Shown: positions 12,540 through 24,559 of the stretch, piece after piece
How positions within the stretch are numbered: position 1 is the stretch's first letter
Layout of the letters: the number at the start of each line of letters is the position of its first letter
Source: Diphasiastrum complanatum
Lineage: Eukaryota; Streptophyta; Lycopodiopsida; Lycopodiales; Lycopodiaceae
Direction: 5' to 3'
Assembly (NCBI GenBank): GCA_029204225.1
Contig: CM055106.1
Coordinates: 22,199,285 to 22,263,284, forward strand
DNA length: 64,000 bases
Made by a program: the position numbers and the translations under genes
Notes under the pieces: generated by a model
What the model was told of the DNA's origin: nothing
Database searches by the model: none
The model's input: only the letters and a program-made list of their open reading frames with translations

Positions 12540-15060
12540 AAATTCACATTATTTTTATATGTTATAATAAATATGCGCATAGGATACTACCTAAAAAATA
12601 TACAATAAAAACTAGGAAGTAAAAAATTTTGAAATATTAAGCCAAAATTCAAAATTTTATTAATGAATGTTTTTAGTAAAATTCATTCATAGTTGCCCAA
12701 AATATTGCTACATTAGAAACATCTTTCTATAGGTATTCAATAGATTATTTAGATACGAGCATATTTTGGAAGACACTTTTAGGAACATATTTTAATAGCT
12801 TGTCTTATATACATATTTTAATATTTTGTAGGAGATTTTCTAGATATAAACATACTTTGAAAAACACCTTTATTTATTTTAATGAAATATTTAAATATAA
12901 ATAATATGAGAATTGAATTCAGCATTCAATATTCTTGTATTTATAATCTCAAGTTCAACGTCATTAATGACATTAGTACGAGAGTATTCTACTTGTAGAA
13001 CGTCTTTGTGTTTTTTTTGGTCTGTGATATCTAAATTCAATAATTCTCATTCTTTCTCTATGATTTTTGGTTTGTAACAAGAAAACTTATCATGGGGAAG
13101 AAAAATAGATAAGAAAAAAATGGGTCTTGAATCTTGAATTCCATTCTCGAGATTGAATTGAGGATTCACTAAAAAGAAAACTTACAATTGTTTTATAATT
13201 TTTATTTTATTAACTATTATTTATGAATCCTCAAGGATTACTTAGAGAGTAATTGTTCATGGCCCATTTTTTTTTTTTGGTTATTATCTACTTTTATCCC
13301 ACACTAAATTTTCTTGTCACATTTTATTTTTTATAATACTTTTTATGTCATTTCATCTAAATGTACAACACAGACTGACAAAGCTATAAAATGATAATTA
13401 TTTTGATCCGAGTATCACATGACAATATTACTTTTCAATAAATACCATATTTTACATGACCGAGTTTTATTTGTTAACGTTATAGCAAAACGTGCATATT
13501 TGTTGCCCAAAACTTTTATATTTTGTGTCGAGAACTTTCAAGTTCCGTCTTAAAAATATGTATTTTGCGACACAAACTTTGTTATTTCTTTAGACATTTA
13601 TTAAATTGAGTGTAAATTAAAAACTTTAGCGTCATTTTCTAGGACTTTTGTACAAAACATTTGAGGAAATATTAGGTAATATATGAATTTTATAAGTGAA
13701 TTTATGAAGTATGACGTTAATATTTTTAATACTTTTATTTTATGTTCGATGTTTTGAGTGTCATATTAACATATTTTTTACTTGTTTTATTGAATTTAGA
13801 AGCAAGTTGAAAGAAGTTCATTATACACAACTCTTTATTTTATTTTATTTTGTAAGAATAAATTTTAATTAATAGATTATCATGTAATGTTTTTCAATAT
13901 GAAATATCTTATTGTTATCACTTGTATCACGAAACCCTTTTTCAAAATGTACACATATTCTCAATGGCAATCAAATTATTATATAACATTAAATGATTTT
14001 ATGTTTGTATTTAGTTCTTCAAATTACAATATCCTAAATTTTGAGATATTTTAAGTACAACAAAAAGTCTAAAGTACAACCTATCTTTGTTTGTGTGAAT
14101 GCATGGTATTTGTTTTAAGACTCTTGTGTGCGCACTTTCGACATCAAACACCATTATAGCTTTTATGTCCAACAAAGATTTGCCTATGGCTATTTTGGTT
14201 TGTGTGGACACAATAGAGATCACTCCCATCTAGTGCTCAAGCACACTTTTCTTTCTTGCCGTCAATTGTGATTGGTTAAAAATGAGCTTAATGCTATCAA
14301 TTGTCGTGATCAAGATAAAGCCTCTAGCTTGAAGATTGATGAACAATCATTAACAGTGATCACCAAATTCTATTTTTTTCATGTGTCCAAGAAAGCGCTT
14401 TGCTATCACATTATATATTCAAATACAAATTTGGCATTACATAAGGATGGTAGATGATCAAAGATGCAACAAATAGTATTTTCCATCAAAGAATATTACA
14501 TACACCCATCAATTAATCGTGATGTACAGAAAAGACTGATGAGTCTCTAGCAAATAACTATTGAGTAGTCAAATTACGATGATTTTTTTTTACACTATAT
14601 AGTTGAGCAAGTTAGATAAAATCTTATGTATTTCTCTTACAAAGGGGCCTACAATGGGTCTAAAATGTCAAACATGCTCTTAAAATACTATGAAAAGCTC
14701 CAAATGTATCCATCACATTCACAAGGAGGTTTGATTATAGAAAACACTATTGTGTATTGAATAGGTAGTGTTGCATGGTACCTATGTGAAGATCCCACCG
14801 AAAAACTTTCTTTTAATGATTCCAAAAAGGTTATTCAAATTTTGACACATGAATTTGTGAATGTTGAAAGAAGCAATGACAGGGGCAGATTGACTAACCA
14901 AACCAACATCACAATGTTAGATTTACAATGAGATTGAGTCTATAAAAAATATTGAGTAATTATTATGCAGATGGGAGAGCATAAGAGCGCATGATGGACC
15001 ACTATTATTCAAGAACTTTAAAGTAGTATCTTAAAGAGAGTGGCCAATTCACATAGCTAA
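12540..15060. other. AT-rich DNA without recognised gene
   Basis: Very AT-rich, with homopolymer runs and short open frames lacking recognisable motifs. The copia homology ends sharply at its left edge, so this is probably a different insertion or old host DNA. Confidence 0.4.
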
Positions 15061-15069
15061 TGACATACA

Positions 15070-15370
15070 ACTATGGTTTGATGGCTTTAGAGATACTGAG
15101 ATCATCTACTTTGTCAATAAGAATAGGATATCGAGAATTATTAAAAAAGTGCTATATGTTCATGAGCTCAAGAAAAATCTATTCTCCATAGGTCAAGCTA
15201 CAGATGAGGATTTGCTTGCAATATGTACAAGAAAAAAGACTATTAGATCAAAACCAAGAAAGGATGCACACTAACGGTGCATACGCGAGAAAAGAAATCT
15301 TATAAACTTGTGATGGAAGTTGTAAATTCAACTCAAATGAATTTAGTAGCACTGCATAGTGAAGTTGATA
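15070..15370 (+). pseudogene. Copia protease / pre-integrase fragment
   Basis: A plus-strand translation gives ISRIIKKVLYVHELKKNLFS followed by IGQATDEDLLAI and, further on, EKKSYKLVMEV. This matches the block between copia protease and the GAG-pre-integrase domain (family pattern: VLYVPGLKKNLLSVGQL). It contains stops and has no catalytic DSG or HHCC motif, so it is a scrap of a decayed element. Confidence 0.6.
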
Positions 15371-15996
15371 TTGGAATCCAAACATTCGAAATGTTTGATA
15401 ACAACAATTGCAATCATGTTCAAAATGTCACCTCATATTCCCTCCATGTGACGTGTAGATTTTTTTTTTATCACGGAAAGATTAGAACCTCGTCTTATAA
15501 CGAGAGAAAAGTAAGAGCTACACACCTTCCTAGGATTGGAAATTTTAATTACCTACATTCGACTCTTTCATATTAACTAATCTCTAGTGTAATAAACAAT
15601 AAATTATAAAAATACAACATTGCTATGCACAAATTATATTTGACTATTGTAGGTAAACATTTTTCAATGAATTAAATTTGACCATGTTAACTAAACAATT
15701 TGACAATATTAGGAAACCTATTCAAATAATCCAAAAAATGAAACAACACACTCACCAGTAAGCTTGAAGCTTAAGTGCAAGCTTGCTCACTCTCTTATCG
15801 CTTGCTCTCTTTTTTTTTTCTTTGGATATTGTCTTTACATACACAAACAACTCAAAAAGTAACACTCTATTACACAATTGAAACATTACTACAAGCAATA
15901 TGTTATTGTGCTTGTGAATACATTATATAAAGATTAAAGAGTTTAGGATTCATTAGATTCAAAGCAAAAAAATTTATATTATTAATGTGCTTAACA

Positions 15997-16055
15997 TGTT
16001 AGATTTTTTATGCTCAACCTTAACAAATCGTTCAAGTAATGAGCATCCTAAAAAT
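15997..16055 (+). repeat. 5' end of a copia LTR, joined to integrase
   Basis: Starts TGTTAGA and shares the segment ATGCTCA...AATGAGCATCCT(A/G)AAAA with the LTR start at 28849. It runs within about 30 bases into integrase coding sequence, so LTR remainder, gag, protease and part of integrase are deleted. Confidence 0.5.
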
Positions 16056-16082
16056 AGTCGAGCGTTCACGTTATTCAAGTAG

Positions 16083-17280
16083 TTGAAGGCGTTTGCAGAA
16101 AACCAGACTCAGAGGAAGATCAAGGCTCTACGCACAGATGGAGGGGGAGAGTATATCTCTACAGAATTCAAGGAGTTCTGCAAGGCAAACGAGATACATC
16201 AACAATATACAACCAACTACTCACCGCAGTCCAATGGTGTAGCTGAACGGAAGAATCAGAGACTCATCAAAAGTGCCAAGAGCATGCTGGTCCACGCCTC
16301 TCTTCCAAAAAAATTATGGGCAGAAGCTATTACAACAACTGCCTATTTGCAGAATCGATCCATCACTACAGCCGTGAATGGCAAGAAGGTGTGGACATGA
16401 TTGAAACCATCACTCAAATATATTCGAGTGTTTGGATGCATCACGTTCTCTCAAATCCCTGAAGATCTAAGAAGAAAGCTAGATGACAAAAACAGGAAAG
16501 CGATTTTCATCGGCTATTCCCCAGATCATTCTACAATCTGGATACTGAGAAGGCATTTACTAGTAGAGATGTCATTTTTGTGGAAGACCAGTTTATTGAC
16601 CACAAGGGAAAAGCTGCTGACAAATTCGACCCAGTGATCGAACAACCAAAATTCTGATCCAGGGATTCAACTGCAGAAGAGCGACTCTGACAGAACCTCA
16701 ACGAGTCACCCCACATCAGAGGACCGAAGTTCAAACCACAAGGTCGAACATGTCTAGACAACCTCCATCCAGATTTATGAATGATCCGGCCTGTTACTTT
16801 GTGCAGGAACCAACCACCATTTCTGAAGCAATGTTTACTCCTAATGCTGACCAGTGGAAAGCAGCGATGGACACCGAATTCAATTCTCTGATAGAGAATC
16901 AAACATGGATAGTCACTGAGTTGCCAAAGGACCAAAATCCAATTTCATGCAAATGGATATTCAAGATGAAGTACGACGCTGAAGGAAGACTAAATCGTTA
17001 CAAGCCTAGGCTAGTCGCCAAAGGCTTTTTCCAGATTTCAGATCTGGATTATTTTGAAACCTTTAGTCTAGTTGTCAAACATGCTTTGATCTATCTACTC
17101 CTTTCCTTTGCAGCCACAACAGACCTTGAAGTCCACCAGATGGATGTCCAGACAGCTTTCCTCAACGGAATTATCGAAGAGCAAATCTGTATGTCGCAGC
17201 TAGAGGGATACGAACTCAAGGGCAATCAAAATCACATTGTATGCAAAATTCACAAGGCTCTCTACGGGTTGAAAGAACAA
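16083..17280 (+). pseudogene. Copia integrase-RT fragment
   Basis: Plus-strand copia pol. Integrase core pieces TDGGGEYISTEF and SPQSNGVAERKN carry the second catalytic Asp and the Glu. A TGA at 16398 is followed by the integrase C-terminal RVFGCITFSQIP / FIGYSPD block. After a frame change the RT N-terminus appears (QWKAAMDTEFNSLIENQTW, CKWIFKMKYDAEGRLNRYK, LEVHQMDVQTAFLNG, KALYGLK). The copy stops at about 17280, before the YVDD box, so the RT cannot be active. Same family as the piece at 27.8-28.7 kb, with which it shares the DQWKAAMD segment and LTR start. Confidence 0.88.
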
Positions 17281-17281
17281 T

Positions 17282-18113
17282 CATTAATTGAAGGTAGATG
17301 TACTTTCTGGTTTCACACGTGTGAAACGTTGTTTGAGTACAAACTCCAACCTAAAAATCAAGTACACATTGATGGAACCTCAAAACAATCAAAACAAATG
17401 TAGACAAATGGAGAGAATCACTCAAAATTGCTTCCAAAACCAAGATTGGTGTCTCACAATGATTATGGCCAAATGTGGCTCTATATATACAATAAGTGGG
17501 AGCTCGTGGTACTAATCATCCCTCTGATCCCACATGTGTGAAGGTGCTTTGTCATATGATGATTCATCATGCAAAACTAACACTTGGACAAAACCTTCTA
17601 TTTTGAGCACTTTTGGTCCATTTTTCTTCTATATGGAGATCTACTTGGAGATATTTTAGAAGTCAAAATTCGCCTACTTCAGCTTATTCCACACATGTGA
17701 GTTGTCCTCTACACATGTGACATGAAACCTAACCAAAGTATGTGGCTCATGCAATCAATAGATTGATGCCATGTGTCATATGTCTAGAAAACTAGTTTTT
17801 GGCCTTTTTAGCCACTAGAACTTGAATTAAATCAAATGTACAACCTATATGATTATGGTACATGACAAGTACACTATTTTCACACGTGGGAACAGGCTCC
17901 ACACGTGTGTAATCATCCTATATACATGATTTTTGGCCTCTACCAAGCTTATTTTTGCATTTTTCACACTCCTCAAAAAAATCTGGCTTGGTAAATCTAG
18001 CTCGATGGAAAACATGATGATCTTGAACTTGACTCCATGTGCTGAATTGGTATTTGCTGGTTCAAAAGGTGTGAAGATCAGCCATGCTTGATGTTGATCT
18101 AAAATCACCATAT
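17282..18113. other. Interior of minus-strand element, non-coding
   Basis: No coding motif recognised. Contains several near-palindromic CACACGTGTG / CACATGTGAG motifs (about 17315, 17693, 17711, 17880, 17900). Probably the 3' non-coding part of the minus-strand element at 18.1-20.5 kb. Confidence 0.35.
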
Positions 18114-19692
18114 TCATAAAAGTGCTTCTTTGATGTTGACATCTTTGATGAACTTGAGAGCTTTGCACCATCCTAGCACCTCCAAAATTGATTCCTTCCA
18201 AATTTTATGTAGATGCTTGACCTTGAGGCTTGCTCCTTTTTCATGTGCATGCTCCTCCATTAGAAAATAAAGATTCCTTCTTGACTTATTAGGATCACAA
18301 AGATCTAACATCATGTTACCATGATCTAGAGAATTAGACTCATCCAAATTGGCAAGACTATGCATGCTATAATAACAAAGCATTTGTATCATATCGTCAT
18401 GTTTGTTTACCATGCTAATCTCAAATCCAATGAGGTTAAATACTTCATTATGGAGATAAGTGTCTTTAGAAGATGATTCACTTACTCTCATAAAGAGTTT
18501 ACAATTTGGCTCAATACAAATTTTCAAACTATGAGTGAACAAATCACTTTTGCTCTTGCATGACTCAAGAGCATACATTTGATGAAATAACCATTTGCTT
18601 TCTGATTGATTTGAAATCAATTTCAATCTTTTAAGAACATCATCTATGTTCTCAAGAGAGACTTCATACTCAACTAGTATGGCTTTACTCCAATTTTGAG
18701 ATGCAATGATCTCACTAAAGCAAATTGATTTATCAAATGACATAAGAGAAGTAAGTATGAGATGTATACCACATGAGATATGCTCCTCTTTCCTTTTGAT
18801 GTGAGCCACATGGACTCACCCATATCTTTTGAGTTTCTTTTTGGAATCACAATTTGAGAAGGTCTCTCCTCCTCAATCCTTGGCACACTTGAACCTTGAG
18901 ATGACTCCGTAAGATCTTCTTCATGATGCTCCTTCTTGATGGAAATCCGAGACCTCCATGTCTCATAATGATCACAACAAGTATGACCATTCAATATGCA
19001 CTTCCTATGATTATCAAGATTACTTATGCTAGAAACATAAGTCCAAAAATCATCACAACTTGGCATGAATTTTCCAATATTGAAATCACAAGGTATTTCC
19101 ATCTTAATAAGGCTAACTACTTGCTTATGGATATAAGTGTCCACTTTGGATGCTTCACTTATTCTCATAAGAAGTTTACAACTTGCCTTTAAGATTGAAA
19201 ACTTACAATTTTCATCTTTATGAATGAACACATCATTCATGATCTTATTAAAACCAAAAGATCCTACATTATGAAGATATTTCCATTTCCTTGACTTCAT
19301 AACTAATGTAAGCTTACAAGGAAAACATATTTTGCTATTTTTTAAGGCATCACACTCAACTAGTATTGCCTTAATCCACCTTCTTCAAAGCAAAATGGTT
19401 CTTCATAAGTTGACATGAGAGCATAAATGAAACTATTTTCATTTTGTGAGTGCTCCTTATTCTTGATTGATTTCTCTTGGATAATAACAATAAGTTTGAA
19501 CTTGTCCAAAGTTCCAAGCAAAATACTTTCCAAGGACATAAAATAAATCCTAGTTACTTTCATGAAAGTGACTTCTATCTTTGCATCTTGAACCAAACGA
19601 TGCACTTCCAAATGAAAAATCTCAAAAGATTTGACATGTGTTGTGCATGGACTCTTGAAGACCAAATTTTGCAAGTCCTTGTGAGACTCCAA
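18114..19692 (-). pseudogene. Unknown ORF region with internal repeats
   Basis: Three overlapping minus-strand frames (19692-19360, 19300-18674, 18809-18114) carry one coherent lineage interrupted by frameshifts. I do not recognise the protein. It contains at least two imperfect copies of one unit. Matching landmarks are WIKAILVE and WSKAILVE, then CKLLMRISEASKVDTYIH and CKLFMRVSESSSKDTYLH, then LIKMEIP and LIGFEIS. The unit is roughly 180-200 residues. It follows a zinc-knuckle ORF and a tRNA-Met primer site on the same strand, so it is probably part of an LTR element. No RT, integrase or protease motif is present. Confidence 0.5.
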
Positions 19693-20000
19693 GCCTCATT
19701 CACCTTTCCACAAAGGAAACACCTTTCCTTGGACTTGTCCTTCTTGTATTTGCATTTCGAACTTGAAGCTCCATCCTTCTCCTCGGCCCCCTTGCTTTTG
19801 TTCTTCTTGGATGGATTGGTCTTCTTTTTGTAGCATCTTGAGAAAATATATCCTCCCTTGCCACAAAGGTTGCACTTAGGATCCTTTCTTTCTTTCAATA
19901 GGATGCCACCTATTGATGCTATGTGAATAAAAACCTGTGATATGATTTTACAAATGTAATTTGTGACTCTCAAGAGAGTATATCTGAACACCTTCAACAA
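19575..20000 (-). pseudogene. Gag-like zinc-knuckle ORF
   Basis: A minus-strand frame of 141 residues with two cysteine clusters separated by a lysine-rich linker. The first, CNLCGKGGYIFSRC, is a CCHC knuckle in which the His is replaced by Tyr. The second starts CFLCGK and loses its pattern. This arrangement matches the nucleocapsid end of retrotransposon Gag. It lies about 500 bases downstream (in minus-strand terms) of a primer-binding site. It overlaps the repeat-containing ORF in another frame, consistent with a frameshift. Confidence 0.6.
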
Positions 20001-20492
20001 TCTAGAAGGATCTACAAAGATCTAATTCACAAACCTAAGAATCAATCTTCACACCTTGCATATCACTCCTTAATCTATGATTTTTAGCAAAATCTCTCTC
20101 AACTTCAACATGCACTCAAAAAATCAGAGATAATCAATTAATGCATCTAATTTAAGCTTCAAATTTAATTTCTTGGCTGATCTAATCCAAGAACTAATCA
20201 AGGTATTAGATTCTCTATAGAAAATGCTTGATTTTGCACCAAAAATCACTCAAATTGGGTATGTGAGTCAAATTCTACAATTTTTTGAAATTTCTCAGTC
20301 AAAACCAGAGCTGTACGGCCTCACACGTGTGAAAAGGGTTCCTACAGCCCACAACAAGATCTGGACCAGAAATTTTGAGGATAGCTATCAAATCCAACTC
20401 GCTACACAAAATTTGACTAGTTTCCAAAAAACTGCTAATTTTGGCTTTGATTTGGATTAACCCTATCAATTTCAACAAAACCTCTTGTACTA

Positions 20493-20505
20493 GGCTCTGA
20501 TACCA
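20493..20505 (-). promoter_or_regulatory. Primer-binding site (initiator-Met tRNA)
   Basis: On the minus strand this reads TGGTATCAGAGCC, an exact match to the usual plant copia/gypsy site. The preceding minus-strand bases end TTTTTGCACA, a plausible LTR end. It marks the start of a minus-strand element whose interior runs towards 17.3 kb. Confidence 0.75.
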
Positions 20506-21286
20506 TGTGCAAAAAGTACAAAAAGGACCAAGAGTGGATCCTAATGTGATGATGTAGTCTGTGTGCTACTGTAGATAAGGTATGGGGGGAAGTACAAACA
20601 CCCCCCCTCCAGCCTCAGGCTAAAACCTACACAGGGGGGGCGTACGGGCTGTATGCCCTCCTACTGCCCCTCCCGGTTCCCAGTTGCCCAAGCCACCGGT
20701 GCCAGAGGACCAAGTCCTAGCTCCCAGCACCGATTCCTTGTGCTTGGCTCCCAAAACGCCACATTGTAGCTCTCTTCTATTGCCATAAGCACAAGGGGGA
20801 GTTTGCCAATGAGCCATATAAGTGCAAACTCTCCCATTACCATACATGTTTGAGTGCATGGGAGAGGGTGCGTGTGCTGATGCTTGGGAGCAGCACTGCC
20901 CGGGAGCACTGGGCATCGTTGCCTAGGACTTGTGGGTTCCCGGGAGCGGAGCAATGCACGCCATTTTTGAGACAAGTGGTGAAATGCTGCTTGGGACAGG
21001 TGGTGATGCGTTGCTTGGGACTCCAGGGCTCGGAAAAATGAGAGCTTTAAATTTTTTCCAAGGCCATCCAGGCTGATGCTGGCAATCGTCGGTACGGGTG
21101 CAAGGGCCAGTACATGCTCGTGTGTATATCACTGTTCATAAAATTTTGCAATTAGGATGTTGGTGGCCTTCACTTCATAAAAATACAGAGAAGTATATTT
21201 AGTCTTGTGATGTTTTCCAACATACACGTCGGCCTACAAAATAGAACTACGAGCCTTCACATCCAGTCCTAGCACAAGTACTGGTT
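20506..21286 (-). repeat. Probable 5' LTR of the minus-strand element; GC-rich
   Basis: Adjoins the primer site at 20493-20505. Includes a GC-rich stretch (about 20590-21100), unlike the AT-rich surroundings, with G-rich imperfect repeats. Open frames here are unlikely to be genes. The far end was not located. Confidence 0.35.
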
Positions 21287-21290
21287 GAAA

Positions 21291-21606
21291 AATGGGAACT
21301 TGATTATATCGGTCCTATTCATTTTGCGACAAGAGGTACACAAGCTAGATATATTATTGTAGCGATAGATTATATAACGAAATGGGTTGAAGCATGAGCA
21401 GTTCATGTTGTAAATGCAAAATCTACGACTAAGTCTTTATATGAAAATATCATTGTTCAATTTGGGTGTTCTGTTGAGATCGTTAGCGATCTAAGAACAC
21501 ATTTTGTCAATGAAATGATAAAATATCTGTTGGAGGACTTTGTTACTCATCGGTTTAGTACTCTGTATTATCCAAGGGGTAATGGACCAGTAGAATCTTC
21601 CAATAA
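21291..21606 (+). pseudogene. Gypsy integrase core fragment
   Basis: Plus-strand translation gives LDYIGPIHFATRGTQARYII, VAIDYITKWVEA, a stop, then IIVQFGCSVEIVSD and FSTLYYPRGNGPVESSNN. This is the Ty3/gypsy integrase catalytic core (D in LDYIGP, D in IVSD, E in PVESSN). It has one in-frame stop and no neighbouring gypsy domains. The chance of coincidence is low because all three catalytic blocks occur in order with normal spacing. Confidence 0.8.
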
Positions 21607-21735
21607 CATTCTTTTCAATATTATTGTTGGAAAGAGAGAAGTGAAATGAGTCAGTTCGATAAGTCAAAGACTGTAAGCGACTTATTGAGCATAGCAAAAT
21701 AAGCCTTCTTTTCTGATGCATGGCTATGCCTATCA

Positions 21736-21960
21736 ATATTGAACAAAGCTATAATGATAGAAGTCACGTTCAATCTTTTAGCAACCAACTTTGAAATCGA
21801 TAGCACTAAGGTGATTTCTTAGCCACCAAACAATGATGTATTGAATATTGCAGTATTGATGTATTCAACAAAATAGACAAAACATTAAGAGATTTATCAG
21901 CTACAAATAATTACACATAAGCATACATTTTGACATGATATTGAACACAATAAAAAGATA
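21736..21960. repeat. Dispersed repeat shared with 33.6 kb
   Basis: Similar, with scattered changes, to 33598-33800 (shared landmarks: ATTGAACAAAG, CACGTTCAAT, AACTTTGAAATCG). At 33.6 kb it looks like part of an LTR, so this is probably an LTR relic. Confidence 0.55.
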
Positions 21961-22699
21961 AATTGATTCAGTAAGTAGCATGTACAAATCTGATGATGAG
22001 AGCACAAAACAATAACGGACAAAACCTCGTACTCTAAGCTATCTCTGAGTAATTGAAAACTTTGTCTGATGCACTTCCGTTGATAAGCAGTAAGCGCGAA
22101 TAACAATACTCTAATCGAACTCTGAAAGATAATTGAGCTAGGGAGTTAGAGCTAGAGCTAAAAATGTCTTTGATGATTGGCTATTTATACTAAAGCAATT
22201 AACACATATCCAGTAGGATAGCTAATCAGACCGTAGTCATATTTGGTAAATGGTCGTACTATGCGCTGACATCCATCCAGTTAGGACTTCCCAAAAAAAT
22301 TTACTTGCAAAGTAGTTAGGGCAAGTCTTTAGCTTCATATTAGGTGGAACAATAACTGTTGTTCTTTGACATGGTTGACTCCTTCGACTTTTGTCGGTGT
22401 TGTCGATAAGTCAGATGATGTATGATATGTCAAGCCACCCATTGAGCAATTCCCGAGTATTTCTGCAGACTGTGTAGAAACACGATTAAAACTGCGGAAC
22501 TGGATAATAAAGTGGATGAAGATTAAAGATTGATTATTCAGATGAAAAGAGTAAAATAATCCAACAATTATGACAAAGACAGTGGAAGCAAGTCATTCTG
22601 ATTGAGAACATAAACTACATGCAACATTATGAGAATTCAAAATAACTTATAAAGTGAGTACAAATCAGATGCTATTTCAACTTGTGTATGGTCAGGATG

Positions 22700-23225
22700 C
22701 AGTTCTTCACACTTCTACTTCTGAATCATCTGATATGCTTTGGCATTTCAGATTAGGCCATTTGAACTTCAACAATGTTCAACAAATGTTGACTCAAACT
22801 AGTACAAGATCTGCCTTTTGTTAGCAAGCCAACTTTTCCATGCGAAAGTTATATAATCAGCAAGTATGCAAGAAGTCCGTTCATTTCAGACTCAGTTCAT
22901 ACTTCCAAAGGCCTGCTCGATCTTACACATAGCGACATCTGTGGCCTGATGTTGATTGCTTCCAAAGAGGGAGCTCTATACCTTCTAACCTTCATCGATG
23001 ACTTCTCTTGAAGGACTGCAACTTACTTTCTGAAGAACAAATCAGAGGCATTCAAGTTTTTCATGCAATTCAAGGCATCTGCTGAAAAGCAGACGTACAG
23101 GAAGATTAAAGCTCTACCCACATGGAGGGGGAAAATTTATCTTCACCGAATTTTAAGAGTTCTACAAGGCGAACAGAATACATTAACAATTCACAACGAC
23201 CTGTTCCTTCATCAGGTGAATTGCA
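22700..23225 (+). pseudogene. Copia pre-integrase / integrase fragment
   Basis: Plus-strand pieces in several frames: LWHFRLGHLNFNNVQQM (GAG-pre-integrase), ALYLLTFIDDFS (integrase core start) and KASAEKQTYRKIKAL, matching the 16.08 kb copy (AFAENQTQRKIKAL). The three frames are linked by frameshifts. At about 23230 it abuts the 3' end of a copia RNase H on the opposite strand, so two copia copies are joined here in opposite orientation. Confidence 0.75.
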
Positions 23226-23870
23226 GAAGTATTGTCCATTTGCAGAATCATTGGCTCTTGGTTGGTTTCACCCAGTCCGTCAAGGAACTGTCTCAGCCAT
23301 GTGATTTCATTGGCCATCTTTGCGGCTGCAACGTATTCTGCTTCACCGGATGATTGAGCTATAGTGGTCTGTTTCTTGCTGACCCAGAGAATTGCTGCAC
23401 CTGTTGCAATGGTGCACCCTCTTGAGACACTTTTACAGTCATCCTTGAGAGATGCCCAGCTAGCATCACTATAGGAGTGCATCTGGAAACCTGCATCACG
23501 AGAATAACACAGCCCATAATTTCTCATTTGTTGAAGGTATTGTAAGATTCGCTTTGCGATCTTCCAATGTGCTAAGCCTGGATTCGGTGCTGAATTGACT
23601 AATTCTAAACACGACATAAGCAATGTCGGGGCATGTGTTGTATGCTAGATACATCAAAGATTTGATCAGCCTCCTGTAAGGTGTGTGCTGCATCATATCT
23701 TGCTCTTCTTTTGTCTTTGAACAATCTTTGTTCGTCAGGACTGTCCTTGCAAGCATTGGGGTATTTGCCCGTTTGCAATCTGTCATCGCCAAATCATCTA
23801 GGATTTTCTGGGTGTACCTTGACTGATGAAGGTATAGCTTTCCTTCATCATAGTCGTGGTAAATCTGCAA
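23183..23870 (-). pseudogene. Copia RNase H and RT C-terminus
   Basis: Minus-strand frames 23870-23496 and 23623-23183. First the RT connection (IYHDYDEGKLYLHQSRYTQK, TPYRRLIKSLMYLA). Then the RNase H domain: SYSDASWASLKDDCKSVSR (catalytic Asp), QSSGEAEYVAAAK (catalytic Glu), LQMDNTSAIHL (Asp). A frameshift joins the two. RNase H degrades template RNA during reverse transcription. The protein end is cut where the sequence meets the plus-strand copia scrap. Confidence 0.9.
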
Positions 23871-24550
23871 GGCTAGATAACATCTGGCTTCTCCTAGGTC
23901 TGTTATCTCGAGATCTCATTCTTCACTCCTGCAATCAGGCCTTCGCTTCTACATAGTATCAGGGTGTCGTCCACATACACAACAACAATGATGATCTCCC
24001 CATCTGTGATTCTCACATAAACATTGGAATCAGCTATCAATGGCTTGAATCCTAAAGATCTCAAGGCTTAATCTTTCTTCTTATACCATTGTCATGCTAA
24101 TTGTTTCAGACCATAGATACTCCTGTGCATTCGGCATGCATAGGTAGGAAGTGATTTGGAGGTATAACCTGGAGGTTGATCCATGTAGATCTCTTCATTT
24201 AATTCGCCATGTAGGAATGCTGTCTTCTCATCAACGATGTGAATCTTGAGGTCATATGGAATTGCATATGCAAATAGTAGGCATAAGGAAGCATGTTTCA
24301 CCACTGGAGAGAAGGTCTCAGTGTAGTCAATGTCGTACTTCTGAGAAAAACCCTTCACTACAAGTCTGGCCTTGTATCTCGAAACATCTCCATTCGTCCC
24401 ATACTTGAGTTTGTAAACCCATTTGCATTGCACTGTTTTTTGTTTCATTGGCACTGGTTGCAGTGTCCATACCTCATTCTTCTTCATAGATTCGATTTCT
24501 TCGTTCATGGCTTGGATCCATTTGTCATTCTCTTGAAGAATAGTTGTCAT
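23871..24550 (-). pseudogene. Copia reverse transcriptase
   Basis: From 24550 the minus strand encodes the RT N-terminus (WIQAMNEEIESMKKNEVW, CKWVYKLKYGTNGDVSRYK, MHRSIYGLKQ). After a stop the catalytic YVDD box follows at 23966-23977. KIHIVDEKTAFLHGE holds the first metal-binding Asp region, which in relatives reads QMDVKTAFL; here it is IVDEKTAFL with the Asp kept. Stops just after 24092 and in the YVDD region make it non-functional. Confidence 0.88.
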
Positions 24551-24559
24551 ATCTGACGA

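Noticed and set aside
15070-17280. One continuous copia element from protease to RT
   Set aside because: An LTR start at 15997 and AT-rich DNA separate the protease scrap from the integrase, so they are two fragments.
20620-21132. Several overlapping ORFs in GC-rich DNA
   Set aside because: Open on both strands because of GC richness; no motif, no splice pattern; the position fits an LTR.
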